From positions 1-55,112 of the forward strand of contig CAZMSZ010000003.1 of the NCBI GenBank assembly GCA_964569055.1: DNA of 55,112 nucleotides. The letters are read 5' to 3'. The number at the start of each line of letters is the position of its first letter. The stretch's first letter is position 1. Both the position numbers and the translations under genes were made by a program. The notes under the pieces are model-generated. The model worked only from the letters and a program-made list of their open reading frames with translations. It had not been told where the DNA came from and did not search any database. This document shows positions 18,546 to 30,932 of the stretch, piece after piece. This DNA is from JAWLGW01 sp964569055. GTDB lineage: Bacteria > Planctomycetota > J058.

Positions 18546-20549
18546 TTGGCCCAGCTCATCATCGTCGAGGGCGAGAACCGCGGGAAGACGTTCGAGCTGC
18601 GCGACCGCGAGACCCTCGGCCGCGCGCCCGACAACACCATCGTCCTCACCGACCGGCGGATCTCGACGCACCACGCCGAGATCGCGCGCCGCAAGTTCGG
18701 CTACGAGATCAAGAACCTCGACCACAGCAAGGCGCTGCAGGTCAACGGCGAGGTGTTCAAGGCGACCCGCCTGCAGCACGGCGACTGGATCACGATCGCC
18801 GACACCACGTTCGTGTTCTCCGAGGACTCCGAGCCGCAGCAGAGCGAGCACCAGATCGAGCTGCAGTCGATCGACACCGACGACCTGCTCCGCTCGCAGA
18901 TCCAGGCCCGGCGCAAGTCGTTCGAGGACGCCGAGTCGGTGATCGAGACCCTCGACCGCTCCGGCGGCGCGGGGGACCAGCGGCTCGGCGTGCTGTTCCG
19001 GCTGGCGCACCGGCTGAGCAGCACCCTGATCCTCAAGCAGCTCGGCGACCAGCTCGCCGAGGAGATCTACGACGTGTTCGACGCGGACCGGGTGTTCGTG
19101 CTCCTCATGGACGAGGAGCAGAAGCGCCTGCGCCCGCTCGCCAGCCGCCGCCGCGACGACGCGCTCGACGGGGCGGCCGACGTGAGCCGCACGATCGTCA
19201 AGGAGGTGCTCGGCAGCAAGGAGGCCGTCCTGTGCAGCGACGCCCTCGACGACGCCCGGTTCCTCTCGGGCAAGTCGATCGTGGAGAGCAACGTGCGCGC
19301 GTTCATGTGCGTGCCGTGCATCCACCACTCGCGCGTGGTGGCGCTGATCCAGGTCGACAGCTCGCGCGAGCGCTCGTTCGGCGGCGACGACCTCGACCTG
19401 CTCAACGGGATCGGGCAGTTCGTGGCGGTCCTGATCGAGAACTGCAAGGCCTACCAGAAGGGGCGCGAATACAACCGCCAGCTGTTCCACCTCGGCCGCG
19501 CGATCCAGCGGCTGTCGAGCTTCCTCGACCGCGAGCAGATCCTCAAGGAGGTCAGCAAGATCGCGCAGCAGCAGCTCAACTGCACCAAGGCCAGCGTGAT
19601 CCTGCTCAACGAGCAGGGGCGCATGCGGCTCGAGAGCGTGGTCGGCATGACCAAGGAGGTGTGGAACTCGATCAAGGGCTCGGAGATCGGCGAGCGGTTC
19701 TGCCGGCAGGTGATCGAGGAGGGGCGCCCGCTGCTCGTGCAGGACATCCGCGAGCTGGGCTACACCCCCAACCCGCGCTACTCCAGCCGCTCGTTCCTGA
19801 TCGTGCCCGTGGTCCAGAAGACGCAGACGGCGGGCGCCCGCAAGACCGAGGAGAGCCACATCCTGGGCGCGATCGCGGTCACCGACAAGATGGGCGGGGC
19901 GGCCTTCTCGGGCAACGACCAGAAGATCCTCGACATCATCGCGGGCCAGCTGGCGATCGCGCTCAAGAACGCCGACCTGTACGAGAAGGCCACCGTCGAC
20001 AGCCTGACCCGGGTCTACCTGCGCCGGTTCTTCGAGCAGCAGCTCACCGAGAAGCTCGAGGGCGGCGACGTCAAGGAGCCCGTCTCGCTCCTGATCCTCG
20101 ACATCGACCACTTCAAGCACACCAACGACACCTACGGCCACCAGGCCGGCGACGCGGTGCTGCGCAAGCTCGGCGCGCTGCTCAAGAAGTGCGTGCGCCC
20201 CTCGACCGACACCGTGGCCCGCTACGGCGGCGAGGAGTTCACCGTCCTGTTGCCCGGCGCCGACGCCCAGCTCGCGATCAAGGTCGCCCAGCGCATTCGG
20301 CAGGCGGTCGAGGAGGAGTCGTTCCTGATCCCCGACGGGCGGACCCTGCAGAAGACGGTCTCGATCGGGATCGCCACCGTCATGCCGGGCGAGCGCGAGA
20401 CCCCCGCCCGCCTGCTGAAGAAGGCCGACTACGCGCTCTACGAGGCCAAGGAGAGCGGCCGCAACCGCTACGTCTCGTGGAGCGACGAGCTGCTCAAGAA
20501 GCTGCGCAGCAAGGCCGCGGGCGGGCGCCTGAAGGGGAGCGACGACTAA
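18546..20549 (+). CDS. FHA-GAF-GAF-GGDEF diguanylate cyclase-like signalling protein
   Basis: This 667-residue protein begins with an FHA domain (~5-95; LGRAPDNTIVL..ISTHHAEI), a phosphothreonine reader. Two GAF domains follow (~145-300 and ~320-485). A GGDEF domain (~495-655) has GGEEF at ~560-564 and LDIDHFKHTNDTYGHQAGD, so it is predicted to be an active diguanylate cyclase. The usual RxxD inhibitory site before GGEEF is not in register (RPSTD). FHA input suggests control by one of the Ser/Thr kinases nearby. The start is TTG 18546 with GGGAG 5 bases upstream; no ATG or GTG fits. It is probably co-transcribed with the HEAT protein 9 bases downstream. Confidence 0.9.
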   Translation: MAQLIIVEGENRGKTFELRDRETLGRAPDNTIVLTDRRISTHHAEIARRKFGYEIKNLDHSKALQVNGEVFKATRLQHGDWITIADTTFVFSEDSEPQQSEHQIELQSIDTDDLLRSQIQARRKSFEDAESVIETLDRSGGAGDQRLGVLFRLAHRLSSTLILKQLGDQLAEEIYDVFDADRVFVLLMDEEQKRLRPLASRRRDDALDGAADVSRTIVKEVLGSKEAVLCSDALDDARFLSGKSIVESNVRAFMCVPCIHHSRVVALIQVDSSRERSFGGDDLDLLNGIGQFVAVLIENCKAYQKGREYNRQLFHLGRAIQRLSSFLDREQILKEVSKIAQQQLNCTKASVILLNEQGRMRLESVVGMTKEVWNSIKGSEIGERFCRQVIEEGRPLLVQDIRELGYTPNPRYSSRSFLIVPVVQKTQTAGARKTEESHILGAIAVTDKMGGAAFSGNDQKILDIIAGQLAIALKNADLYEKATVDSLTRVYLRRFFEQQLTEKLEGGDVKEPVSLLILDIDHFKHTNDTYGHQAGDAVLRKLGALLKKCVRPSTDTVARYGGEEFTVLLPGADAQLAIKVAQRIRQAVEEESFLIPDGRTLQKTVSIGIATVMPGERETPARLLKKADYALYEAKESGRNRYVSWSDELLKKLRSKAAGGRLKGSDD

Positions 20550-20558
20550 GGAGTCGGC

Positions 20559-21962
20559 GTGAGCTACGACGTCGTCCTGACCTTCCGGCGCGCTGCGCCG
20601 CGCGGTAGCCTCGAGGCGCTCCTCGAAGAGCTCCTGCCGGGCCTGCAGCAGAACGGCGCCAAGACCTCCTACTGCTGGCAGCGCGAGGAGGGCGCGTTCT
20701 TCACCGTGGAGGCGACGACGAACCTCCTGGGGCGCGTCAAGCGCCTGAGCTGGAACCTCGCGTATGGCGGCACGGTGGCCGAGGCGGCCCGCTTCGCCGC
20801 GGCGATCGCGTCGGTGGCGGAGCGCCTCGAGGGCGTGGTGTTCGACCCGCAGGCCGGCGGCGAGCTGACGTCGCCTGCCGAGGAGATCGTGGCCAAGTGG
20901 CGGGAGGCGAACCTCTGGTCGCTGGGCAACTACGAGTCCGGTCGGTTCGAGGTGCGCGGAGCGCGCAACCTGATCCGACGGGACGGGCGCTGGGTGCTGT
21001 TCGAGGCGGTCGGGACGCCCGATCGCGGGGCGAACCTGGCCTCGGTCTGGGCTTGCTACGCGCGGGCCGGTGAGCTCGAGCGGGCGGACGCGCTCGCCGA
21101 GCGGATCGTGGCGGAGCTCCCCGACGACGAGGACGTCCTGCGCCTGCTCGCCGAAGGCTACCGCGCCCAGGGGGAGCTCGAGCGGACGGCACAGCTCCTG
21201 CAGGCGGCGGCCGGCGCCGAGCCCGCCGAGCGGCCGGCTCCCGTGCACGCGCCCGGATCCCCGGCGCGCCTCGCGCAGGCGCTGGACGCTGAAGACTACA
21301 ACGTCCGGGCGGACGCCGCCGAGGCGCTCGCCGCGCTGGGCGCGGCGGGCGTCGCGCAGCTCGTCGCAGCGATCGAGGAGGGCTCGACCCGGGCGGCGGA
21401 GGCGGCGCTCGCCGTGCTGCCCGAGGTCGAGGCGGAGCTACCCGGGCACCTCCGCGATGCGATCGTGCGGCGCATCGTCAGCGACGACGCGCTCGACCCG
21501 CTCAGCGCGACGTCCCTCTGGGACCTCGACGCCGACGAGGCGTTCGCTCGGCTGTGCGCGGAGCTCGCGCTCGATCGCGACGACGACGAGGACGCGGCCT
21601 TCTCGGTCCGCGAGCGCATCGCCATGCTGCTGTCCTTCCGAGAGCCGGTCCGGGCGATCCCGCACCTCGCCGCAGCGATCGCGCGCTTCGGCGACCTCGA
21701 CGGAGGCGCCTGGAGCATCCCTGACGAGGTCGAGAGCAGCCTGGCCATGATCGACCACCCGGACGCCTGCGGGCCGCTCCTCGCGCTCCTCGACCACCCC
21801 TGCCCTGGAGTGCGCCGGGCGGCGGTCACCGCGCTCGGTCAGCCGGCGTTCGCGGGCTCGCCAGAGGCGCACGCCGCGCGCGCGCGGTTGGCCGCCGAGG
21901 ACCCCCACCCTGCCGTGCGCGAGGCCGCGGCCAGGCCGGGACGCCCGCTGACCGACGACTGA
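20559..21962 (+). CDS. TPR/HEAT-repeat protein of unknown function
   Basis: This 467-residue protein starts at GTG 20559 with a good AAGGAG ribosome site. The N-terminal ~165 residues (YDVVLTFRR...) form an unrecognised alpha/beta domain; SYDVVLTF followed by a helical stretch resembles small immunity-like or sensor domains, but I cannot assign it. Residues ~165-225 look like one or two TPR motifs (GELERADALAERIV..DEDVLRLLAEGYRAQGELERTAQLL). From ~240 on there are HEAT/armadillo-like repeats (DAEDYNVRADAAEALAALG, PCPGVRRAAVTALGQ, DPHPAVREAAA). It is a likely protein-binding partner of the FHA-GGDEF protein, by operon context only. Confidence 0.72.
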   Translation: MSYDVVLTFRRAAPRGSLEALLEELLPGLQQNGAKTSYCWQREEGAFFTVEATTNLLGRVKRLSWNLAYGGTVAEAARFAAAIASVAERLEGVVFDPQAGGELTSPAEEIVAKWREANLWSLGNYESGRFEVRGARNLIRRDGRWVLFEAVGTPDRGANLASVWACYARAGELERADALAERIVAELPDDEDVLRLLAEGYRAQGELERTAQLLQAAAGAEPAERPAPVHAPGSPARLAQALDAEDYNVRADAAEALAALGAAGVAQLVAAIEEGSTRAAEAALAVLPEVEAELPGHLRDAIVRRIVSDDALDPLSATSLWDLDADEAFARLCAELALDRDDDEDAAFSVRERIAMLLSFREPVRAIPHLAAAIARFGDLDGGAWSIPDEVESSLAMIDHPDACGPLLALLDHPCPGVRRAAVTALGQPAFAGSPEAHAARARLAAEDPHPAVREAAARPGRPLTDD

Positions 21963-21975
21963 GCCGGAGCCGCCC

Positions 21976-22119
21976 TCAGCGCGCCGTGACGTGGGCCCCG
22001 AGCTCGGCCTGCTCGCGGAGCGGCTCGAACCCGGGGTCTTCACCGAGCCGCGCGGTCGTCGAGGCCGTGCTCGAACGCCGCGTCGAGCGCGAACAGCGCT
22101 CGCACGCGCCGCTCGCGGA
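21976..22119 (-). pseudogene. Frameshifted remnant of a TPR-protein C-terminus
   Basis: Directly after the stop of the kinase-TPR gene, the minus strand reads ALFALDAAFEHGLDDRAAR in one frame, then, after a one-base shift near 22048, RLGEDPGFEPLREQAELGAH and a TGA at 21978. Joined across the shift, this looks like the usual end of a TPR protein and parallels the kinase's own last residues (AIAELEASFQC..GFGPISEMEEFKAL). It is probably the decayed end of a duplicated or longer reading frame. A sequencing or assembly frameshift is an alternative. Confidence 0.4.
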
Positions 22120-26988
<4,869 letters not shown>

Positions 26989-27065
26989 GGCAAAACCCCT
27001 ATCCGCGGGAGAATCTCGCTAAGTCGAACGGGGACAAGGGCTGTGGGCCGCGTCCCCTGCTTGGA

Positions 27066-27095
27066 AGTCTAGTCGTGCGCGAAGGGCGCTGTCAA
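27066..27095 (-). promoter_or_regulatory. Sigma70-like promoter of the kinase-TPR gene
   Basis: On the minus strand TTGACA (27095..27090), an 18-base spacer and TAGACT (27071..27066) form a near-consensus housekeeping promoter. It lies about 78 bases upstream of the ATG at 26988. A ribosome site AGGGG precedes that ATG by about 7 bases. Confidence 0.65.
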
Positions 27096-27144
27096 ACCGG
27101 ACTGGGGCCGGCGGGCCGTCGTTACTCCCGTCGTGTCAGTGTGT

Positions 27145-27189
27145 TATAGAGTTGACCCCCATTTGGGTTGCCGTTGACCGCGAGTTGAC
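27145..27189 (+). promoter_or_regulatory. -10-like hexamer and three phased GTTGAC repeats upstream of the small zinc-ribbon gene
   Basis: TATAGA at 27145-27150, with a weak TTACTC at 27122-27127, could be a promoter. GTTGAC occurs at 27151, 27173 and 27184, that is, 22 and 11 bases apart, so all three would face the same side of the helix. This is the pattern of a direct-repeat operator. The regulator is unknown and chance cannot be excluded. Confidence 0.35.
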
Positions 27190-27210
27190 AGGCCGCCCCA
27201 CGAGCCCGCC

Positions 27211-27444
27211 ATGATCTCGATCCCGCCGCCCCCGCCCCTCGATCCCTGCTGCCGCGCCGAGGCGGAGCGCTCGCTCGAGCGCGCGCGCGACGTGGCCGTG
27301 TGCGACGGCTGCGGCCGTCTGCTCCTGGCCTGGACCGAGGCCGAGGAGCAGGCCAAGACCCGCGACGAGCTGCGCCGCCACGGGGTGGCCTTCAGCGAAG
27401 GGAAGCTGGGGCGCTTGTTCGTCACGGCCAAGGAGCGGAGCTGA
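27211..27444 (+). CDS. Small zinc-ribbon-like protein, function unknown
   Basis: This 77-residue protein has a Pro-rich start (SIPPPPPLDP), then a Cys-Cys pair (13-14) and a CDGCG knuckle (~31-35), which together could bind one zinc ion. A helix follows (TEAEEQAKTRDELRRH) and a short C-terminal strand region (VAFSEGKLGRLFVTAKERS). I do not recognise the family. No Shine-Dalgarno is evident before ATG 27211. It lies between the kinase promoter and the convergent NYN gene (20-base gap), with possible operator repeats upstream. Composition and third-position GC look like the neighbours, supporting a real gene. Confidence 0.6.
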   Translation: MISIPPPPPLDPCCRAEAERSLERARDVAVCDGCGRLLLAWTEAEEQAKTRDELRRHGVAFSEGKLGRLFVTAKERS

Positions 27445-27464
27445 GCGGCCTCGGCCGGAGGACG

Positions 27465-28031
27465 CTACAGGTACCGCTCGGGGTCGAACTCGTCGATCGG
27501 GATCACGCGCACGCGCGGGAGCGGGCCGCCCTCGAACGCGCGCACGTCGTCCTCGAGGTCGAACACCCGCACGCCGGGCATGTCGACGAACTCCCCGCCG
27601 AGGTACTCGCGGAACGCGAGCACCCCGAGCGGCCGCTCGCCGTCGTGGAGCGCGGCGAGGGCCTGGCTGAAGTCCTGATCGTGGCTGACGAGCAGCACGG
27701 GTCCGCGGCGGGCGCGCAGCGCCTCGAGCGTGCGGTTGATCGCGATGTCGACCACCTTCTGGTCGGGGTCGCCGCTGAGGGGGATCGGCAGGTAGCCGGC
27801 CATGCGGAGGGCCTGCACGAACGTGCCTGGGAGTCCGCGCCACGCGTTGAGGAAGAACAAGGCCCGCGCCTGGCGCGGCCCGAACGCCTGCTCCGCGAAG
27901 GTGCGCACCTTGTCCCAGCGCGGGCGCTGCTCGGGGCGGGGCTTGGCCTCGAGGATCTGGCCCAGGGTGCGGTCGATGTTCTCCCCGTCGATCAGGACGT
28001 AGACGGGCTCGTCGTTGCGGTCGGGCGGCAT
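27465..28031 (-). CDS. NYN-domain (PIN-like, LabA/DUF88) protein, probable ribonuclease
   Basis: This 188-residue protein matches the NYN fold. The first strand ends in the acidic site VLIDGENID (Asp15, Asp20), a central KVVDIAINRTLE helix carries another Asp, and VLLVSHDQDF supplies the last acidic pair. These residues bind metal in PIN-like nucleases, so an RNA-cleaving role is likely. The length fits the family (~160-200). It lies 96 bases downstream of the small acidic gene on the same strand. The ATG has no clear ribosome site. Confidence 0.85.
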   Translation of the reverse strand: MPPDRNDEPVYVLIDGENIDRTLGQILEAKPRPEQRPRWDKVRTFAEQAFGPRQARALFFLNAWRGLPGTFVQALRMAGYLPIPLSGDPDQKVVDIAINRTLEALRARRGPVLLVSHDQDFSQALAALHDGERPLGVLAFREYLGGEFVDMPGVRVFDLEDDVRAFEGGPLPRVRVIPIDEFDPERYL

Positions 28032-28060
28032 GGGGGCTCGGCTATGCGCTAGGCGTTACG

Positions 28061-28075
28061 GGCTTAGTAAAAGCC
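28061..28075 (-). terminator. Short AT-containing hairpin between two minus-strand genes
   Basis: GGCTT (28061-28065) pairs with AAGCC (28071-28075) around AGTAA. Seen from the minus strand the loop region is T-rich (TTTTACT), unusual in this GC-rich stretch. It may end the small acidic gene's transcript or be part of the NYN promoter (a TTTACT / GCATAG pair overlaps here). Confidence 0.3.
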
Positions 28076-28127
28076 GTATCGTACGCCACCCCGCGGCCGC
28101 GCGCACTCGCCCCTGGCTGACCGACCC

Positions 28128-28304
28128 TCAGTCGTCGTCGAGGCTGAGGACCTCGCCCTCGAGGTCGTCGTAGATGCTGCGGAGCGCGTCGCGCGCGGCG
28201 CCGCGCAGGGCGCGCCGGGGGACGAGCGGGCGCTCGCCGGCCCAGTCGGCGGGCGGCCCAAGGACGATCGAGAGCTCCTCGTCCTCGTCGCGTTCGGTGT
28301 CCAA
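28128..28304 (-). CDS. Small acidic protein (about 58 residues), function unknown
   Basis: The reading frame runs from TTG 28304, with GGAGG 8-12 bases upstream, to TGA at 28128. It encodes DTERDEDEELSIVLG...WAGERPLVPRRALRGAARDALRSIYDDLEGEVLSLDDD. The two acidic ends flank a basic middle, and a single amphipathic helix is likely near the C-terminus. A GTG at 28313 is in frame but has a poorer ribosome site. I do not recognise it. The clear Shine-Dalgarno and the balanced composition favour a true small gene over a chance frame. Confidence 0.45.
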   Translation of the reverse strand: MDTERDEDEELSIVLGPPADWAGERPLVPRRALRGAARDALRSIYDDLEGEVLSLDDD

Positions 28305-28514
28305 GGGGCGCACCTCCGCAGGCTTCGAAGCGTAGCACGCCCGCTCGGGCAGGGAGAAGCCCCGGGTGTTCACGGCGTTGTTGCCCGCGGGCTCCCGGGC
28401 GAAAGGCCGTTGACGACAGCGACGGGGGCAAGGGGTTGAAACGTAGCGACTTAGCCTCCCGCGCCGCGGCGGCGCGTCGAGTGCACAGCGGGCCCGCACT
28501 TAAGGAGGTGCTAC

Positions 28515-29762
28515 GTGCCCGCCCGCCTCGTCCTGCTCGCCGCGCTCCTGTCCGCCCCCACGCTCGCCTTCGCCGGGGGCCCGCTCGAGACGGTCCAGCG
28601 CGCCGCGAAGCGAGCCGAGAAGGCCGGCGATCAGGAGGCCGCCGAGCGGGCCTACGCCCGGCTCGCGTTCGCCGGCTCGCGCAGCGCGCTCAAGAAGCTG
28701 CGCGCGCTCCAGAGCGAGCGCGCCGAGCCCCTCTTCGAGGAGGCGGCCTCGCTGGCGAAGAGCGACGACGCCGAGGCGGCCCTCGAGGCGCTGGCGCGCG
28801 CGGCCCAGATCGCGCCGCACGACGCTCAGGTGGCCAAGCTCTACAAGAAGCTCGACCACACGTTCGTGGGGGGACGCTGGATCCCGGCCGACCGCGCCGA
28901 GGCGGCCCGCGAGGAGGACGCGCGCCTGGGAGAGACGCGGCGCGCGGCGCTCGGCCTGAGCGAGGCGTTCGTGATCATTCGCGAGGGGCCGTTCCGCTTC
29001 TACACCGACATCGACATGAGGTACGGCCGCTCGGTGCTCGAGCAGATGTTCGCGTCGATCCAGACCCACTACGCCGAGTATCTCCGCGTGATGGAGCCGC
29101 TCGGCGTGCGCTACCCCGCGGGCGGGCTCGACGTGGTCCTGTTCCAGCACGAGTCGGACTACCTGAAGCACACGGGCGTGCCGGGCTCGGCGGGCGTCTA
29201 CTTCCCGAGCAAGGGAGCCGGCTTCTTCTTCGCGGGCTCGCAGGGGTTCAACTTTCCGACCATGCTCCACGAGATGACCCACCAGCTGAACCACAAGGTG
29301 CTCGGGACCGTGCGCCCGACGCCCTGGTTCGAGGAGGGGATCGCGGAGTACTTCGGGGCCGGGCTGCTCTCCGCGGGCGGCCGCAGGATCAAGCTCGGGG
29401 TGCCCGACCGGGGGCGCATGAGCGACTTCCGCGGGATGCAGCTCGCCGGGCAGACCTACCCCCTCGCGAGCTACTTCGCGGCCTCGGCGCAGCTCTCGGG
29501 GGCCTACTACGCGCAGGCCTGGGCGCTCACCTACTTCCTCATGGAGGGCTCGCCCGTCGGCCGGCTGATCGCGTTCGACCTGATCGCGGCGAGCAAGGCG
29601 AAGGCCCAGGGCTCCACGCTGAGCCGCGCCGAGGTGGAGCGCGTGCTGGCCGACCACGGGTTGACCGTCGACGCGCTGGAGCAGGCCTACCTCGCCTTCC
29701 ACCGCGGGGAGAAGGCGGGCGCGGCGAGCACGCTCGAGGCGAGCTTCCAGTCGCGCCGCTGA
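28515..29762 (+). CDS. Secreted DUF1570-type zinc metallopeptidase (MA clan-like)
   Basis: This 415-residue protein has a clear signal peptide (1-20, ending LAFA-GG). A helical TPR-like N-region (~25-115) precedes the peptidase domain. The zinc site is HEMTH (252-256), with the third ligand and aspzincin/gluzincin-like Glu in WFEEGIAEYF (~271-280). This is the arrangement of DUF1570 proteins, which are abundant in planctomycetes. The GTG start is preceded by an excellent AAGGAGG at about 28503-28510. It is predicted to act in the periplasm or outside the cell. Substrate unknown. Confidence 0.85.
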   Translation: MPARLVLLAALLSAPTLAFAGGPLETVQRAAKRAEKAGDQEAAERAYARLAFAGSRSALKKLRALQSERAEPLFEEAASLAKSDDAEAALEALARAAQIAPHDAQVAKLYKKLDHTFVGGRWIPADRAEAAREEDARLGETRRAALGLSEAFVIIREGPFRFYTDIDMRYGRSVLEQMFASIQTHYAEYLRVMEPLGVRYPAGGLDVVLFQHESDYLKHTGVPGSAGVYFPSKGAGFFFAGSQGFNFPTMLHEMTHQLNHKVLGTVRPTPWFEEGIAEYFGAGLLSAGGRRIKLGVPDRGRMSDFRGMQLAGQTYPLASYFAASAQLSGAYYAQAWALTYFLMEGSPVGRLIAFDLIAASKAKAQGSTLSRAEVERVLADHGLTVDALEQAYLAFHRGEKAGAASTLEASFQSRR

Positions 29763-29825
29763 GCGTGCGGACGGGCGCTCCCCAACACCGCAGCCGCGAG
29801 CCAGGATCGGGCCAGGGAGCGGCCC

Positions 29826-30926
29826 ATGCAGATCACCCTCGCCGACGTCGCGCGCCTCGCCGGCGGGCGCCTGTCCGACCCGAGCGTCGCGCAGCGCACG
29901 GTGCGCGGGCTGCGCTCGCTGAGGGCCGCCACGCCAGAGGACCTGAGCTTCTTCCGGGGGGAGGCGCGCTTCTTGGCCGACGCCCAGGCGACCTGCGCGG
30001 CCGCGGTCCTGATTGCCCCCGACGCGGACGGGGTCACGCGGCCGCGGATCGTGGTGGACGACGTCGAGGCCGCGCTGGCGCGCCTGGCGGGCGCGCTGCG
30101 CGACGCGCAGCGCCCGGCGCCGCGCCCGGGCATCCACCCGCTCGCCTGCGTGGATCCGAGCGCGGCTCTGGGGTCCGAGGTCGCCGTCGGGCCGTTCGCG
30201 GTGGTCGAGGCCGGGGCGAGGCTCGGCGAGGGGGCGCGGGTCGACGCGCACGCGTTCGTCGGGCGCGGGGCGGTGCTCGGGGCGCGCTGCTGGCTGCACC
30301 CGGGCGCGGTGGTCCTCGATCACGCCGTGCTCGGCGAGCGCGTGATCGTCTGGCCGCACGCCGTGGTGGGGCGCGACGGGTTCGGGTTCTTCCGGCGCGA
30401 CGGGCATTACTACCGGATCCCGCAGGTGGGCGGCGTGGTGCTCGGCGACGACGTGGAGGTCGGGAGCCTCTCCACGGTCGACCGCGGGGCCGTCGACCCG
30501 ACGCAGGTCGAGGACGGGGTCAAGATCGACGCGCACTGCCACGTGGCGCACAACTGCCGGATCGGCGCGGACGCGCTCCTGATCGGCTACGCCCGCATGG
30601 GCGGCTCGGTCGAGATCGGGGCCGGCGCGATCCTGGCGGAGGACGCCGCGGTCGCCGAGCGGCGCAAGGTCGGGGCGGGCGCGATCGTGGGGAGCGCCGC
30701 GACGGTGCAGTACGAGGACGTCGCGCCCGGGGCGCGCGTGCTCGGCTTCCCCGCGCGGCCGCACATGCTCGCCAAGCGGATCGAGGCGGCGCAGGCGCGC
30801 CTGCCCAAGCTGCTCGAGGAGGTGCGCGGGCTGCGCCGCCGGCTGACCTCCCTCGAGGAGCGCCTCGGCGCCGGCCCCAGGCGGCGGCAGCCGCCCCGCG
30901 CCGAGCGGGCGGACGAGGTGGCGTAG
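29826..30926 (+). CDS. lpxD: UDP-3-O-acylglucosamine N-acyltransferase LpxD
   Basis: This 366-residue enzyme would transfer the 3-hydroxyacyl chain from acyl-ACP to UDP-3-O-acyl-glucosamine, the third step of lipid A synthesis. The N-terminal uridine-binding domain (~1-95) is followed by left-handed beta-helix hexapeptide repeats (~100-330), with the signature GRDGFGFFRRDGHYYRIPQVGGVVLGDDVEVGS. The catalytic His is His242 in CHVAHNCRIG, matching His239 of the E. coli enzyme. A C-terminal helix completes the trimer. Presence of lpxD implies an LPS-type outer membrane. It is isolated from other lpx genes here. Confidence 0.93.
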   Translation: MQITLADVARLAGGRLSDPSVAQRTVRGLRSLRAATPEDLSFFRGEARFLADAQATCAAAVLIAPDADGVTRPRIVVDDVEAALARLAGALRDAQRPAPRPGIHPLACVDPSAALGSEVAVGPFAVVEAGARLGEGARVDAHAFVGRGAVLGARCWLHPGAVVLDHAVLGERVIVWPHAVVGRDGFGFFRRDGHYYRIPQVGGVVLGDDVEVGSLSTVDRGAVDPTQVEDGVKIDAHCHVAHNCRIGADALLIGYARMGGSVEIGAGAILAEDAAVAERRKVGAGAIVGSAATVQYEDVAPGARVLGFPARPHMLAKRIEAAQARLPKLLEEVRGLRRRLTSLEERLGAGPRRRQPPRAERADEVA

Positions 30927-30932
30927 GCTCAC

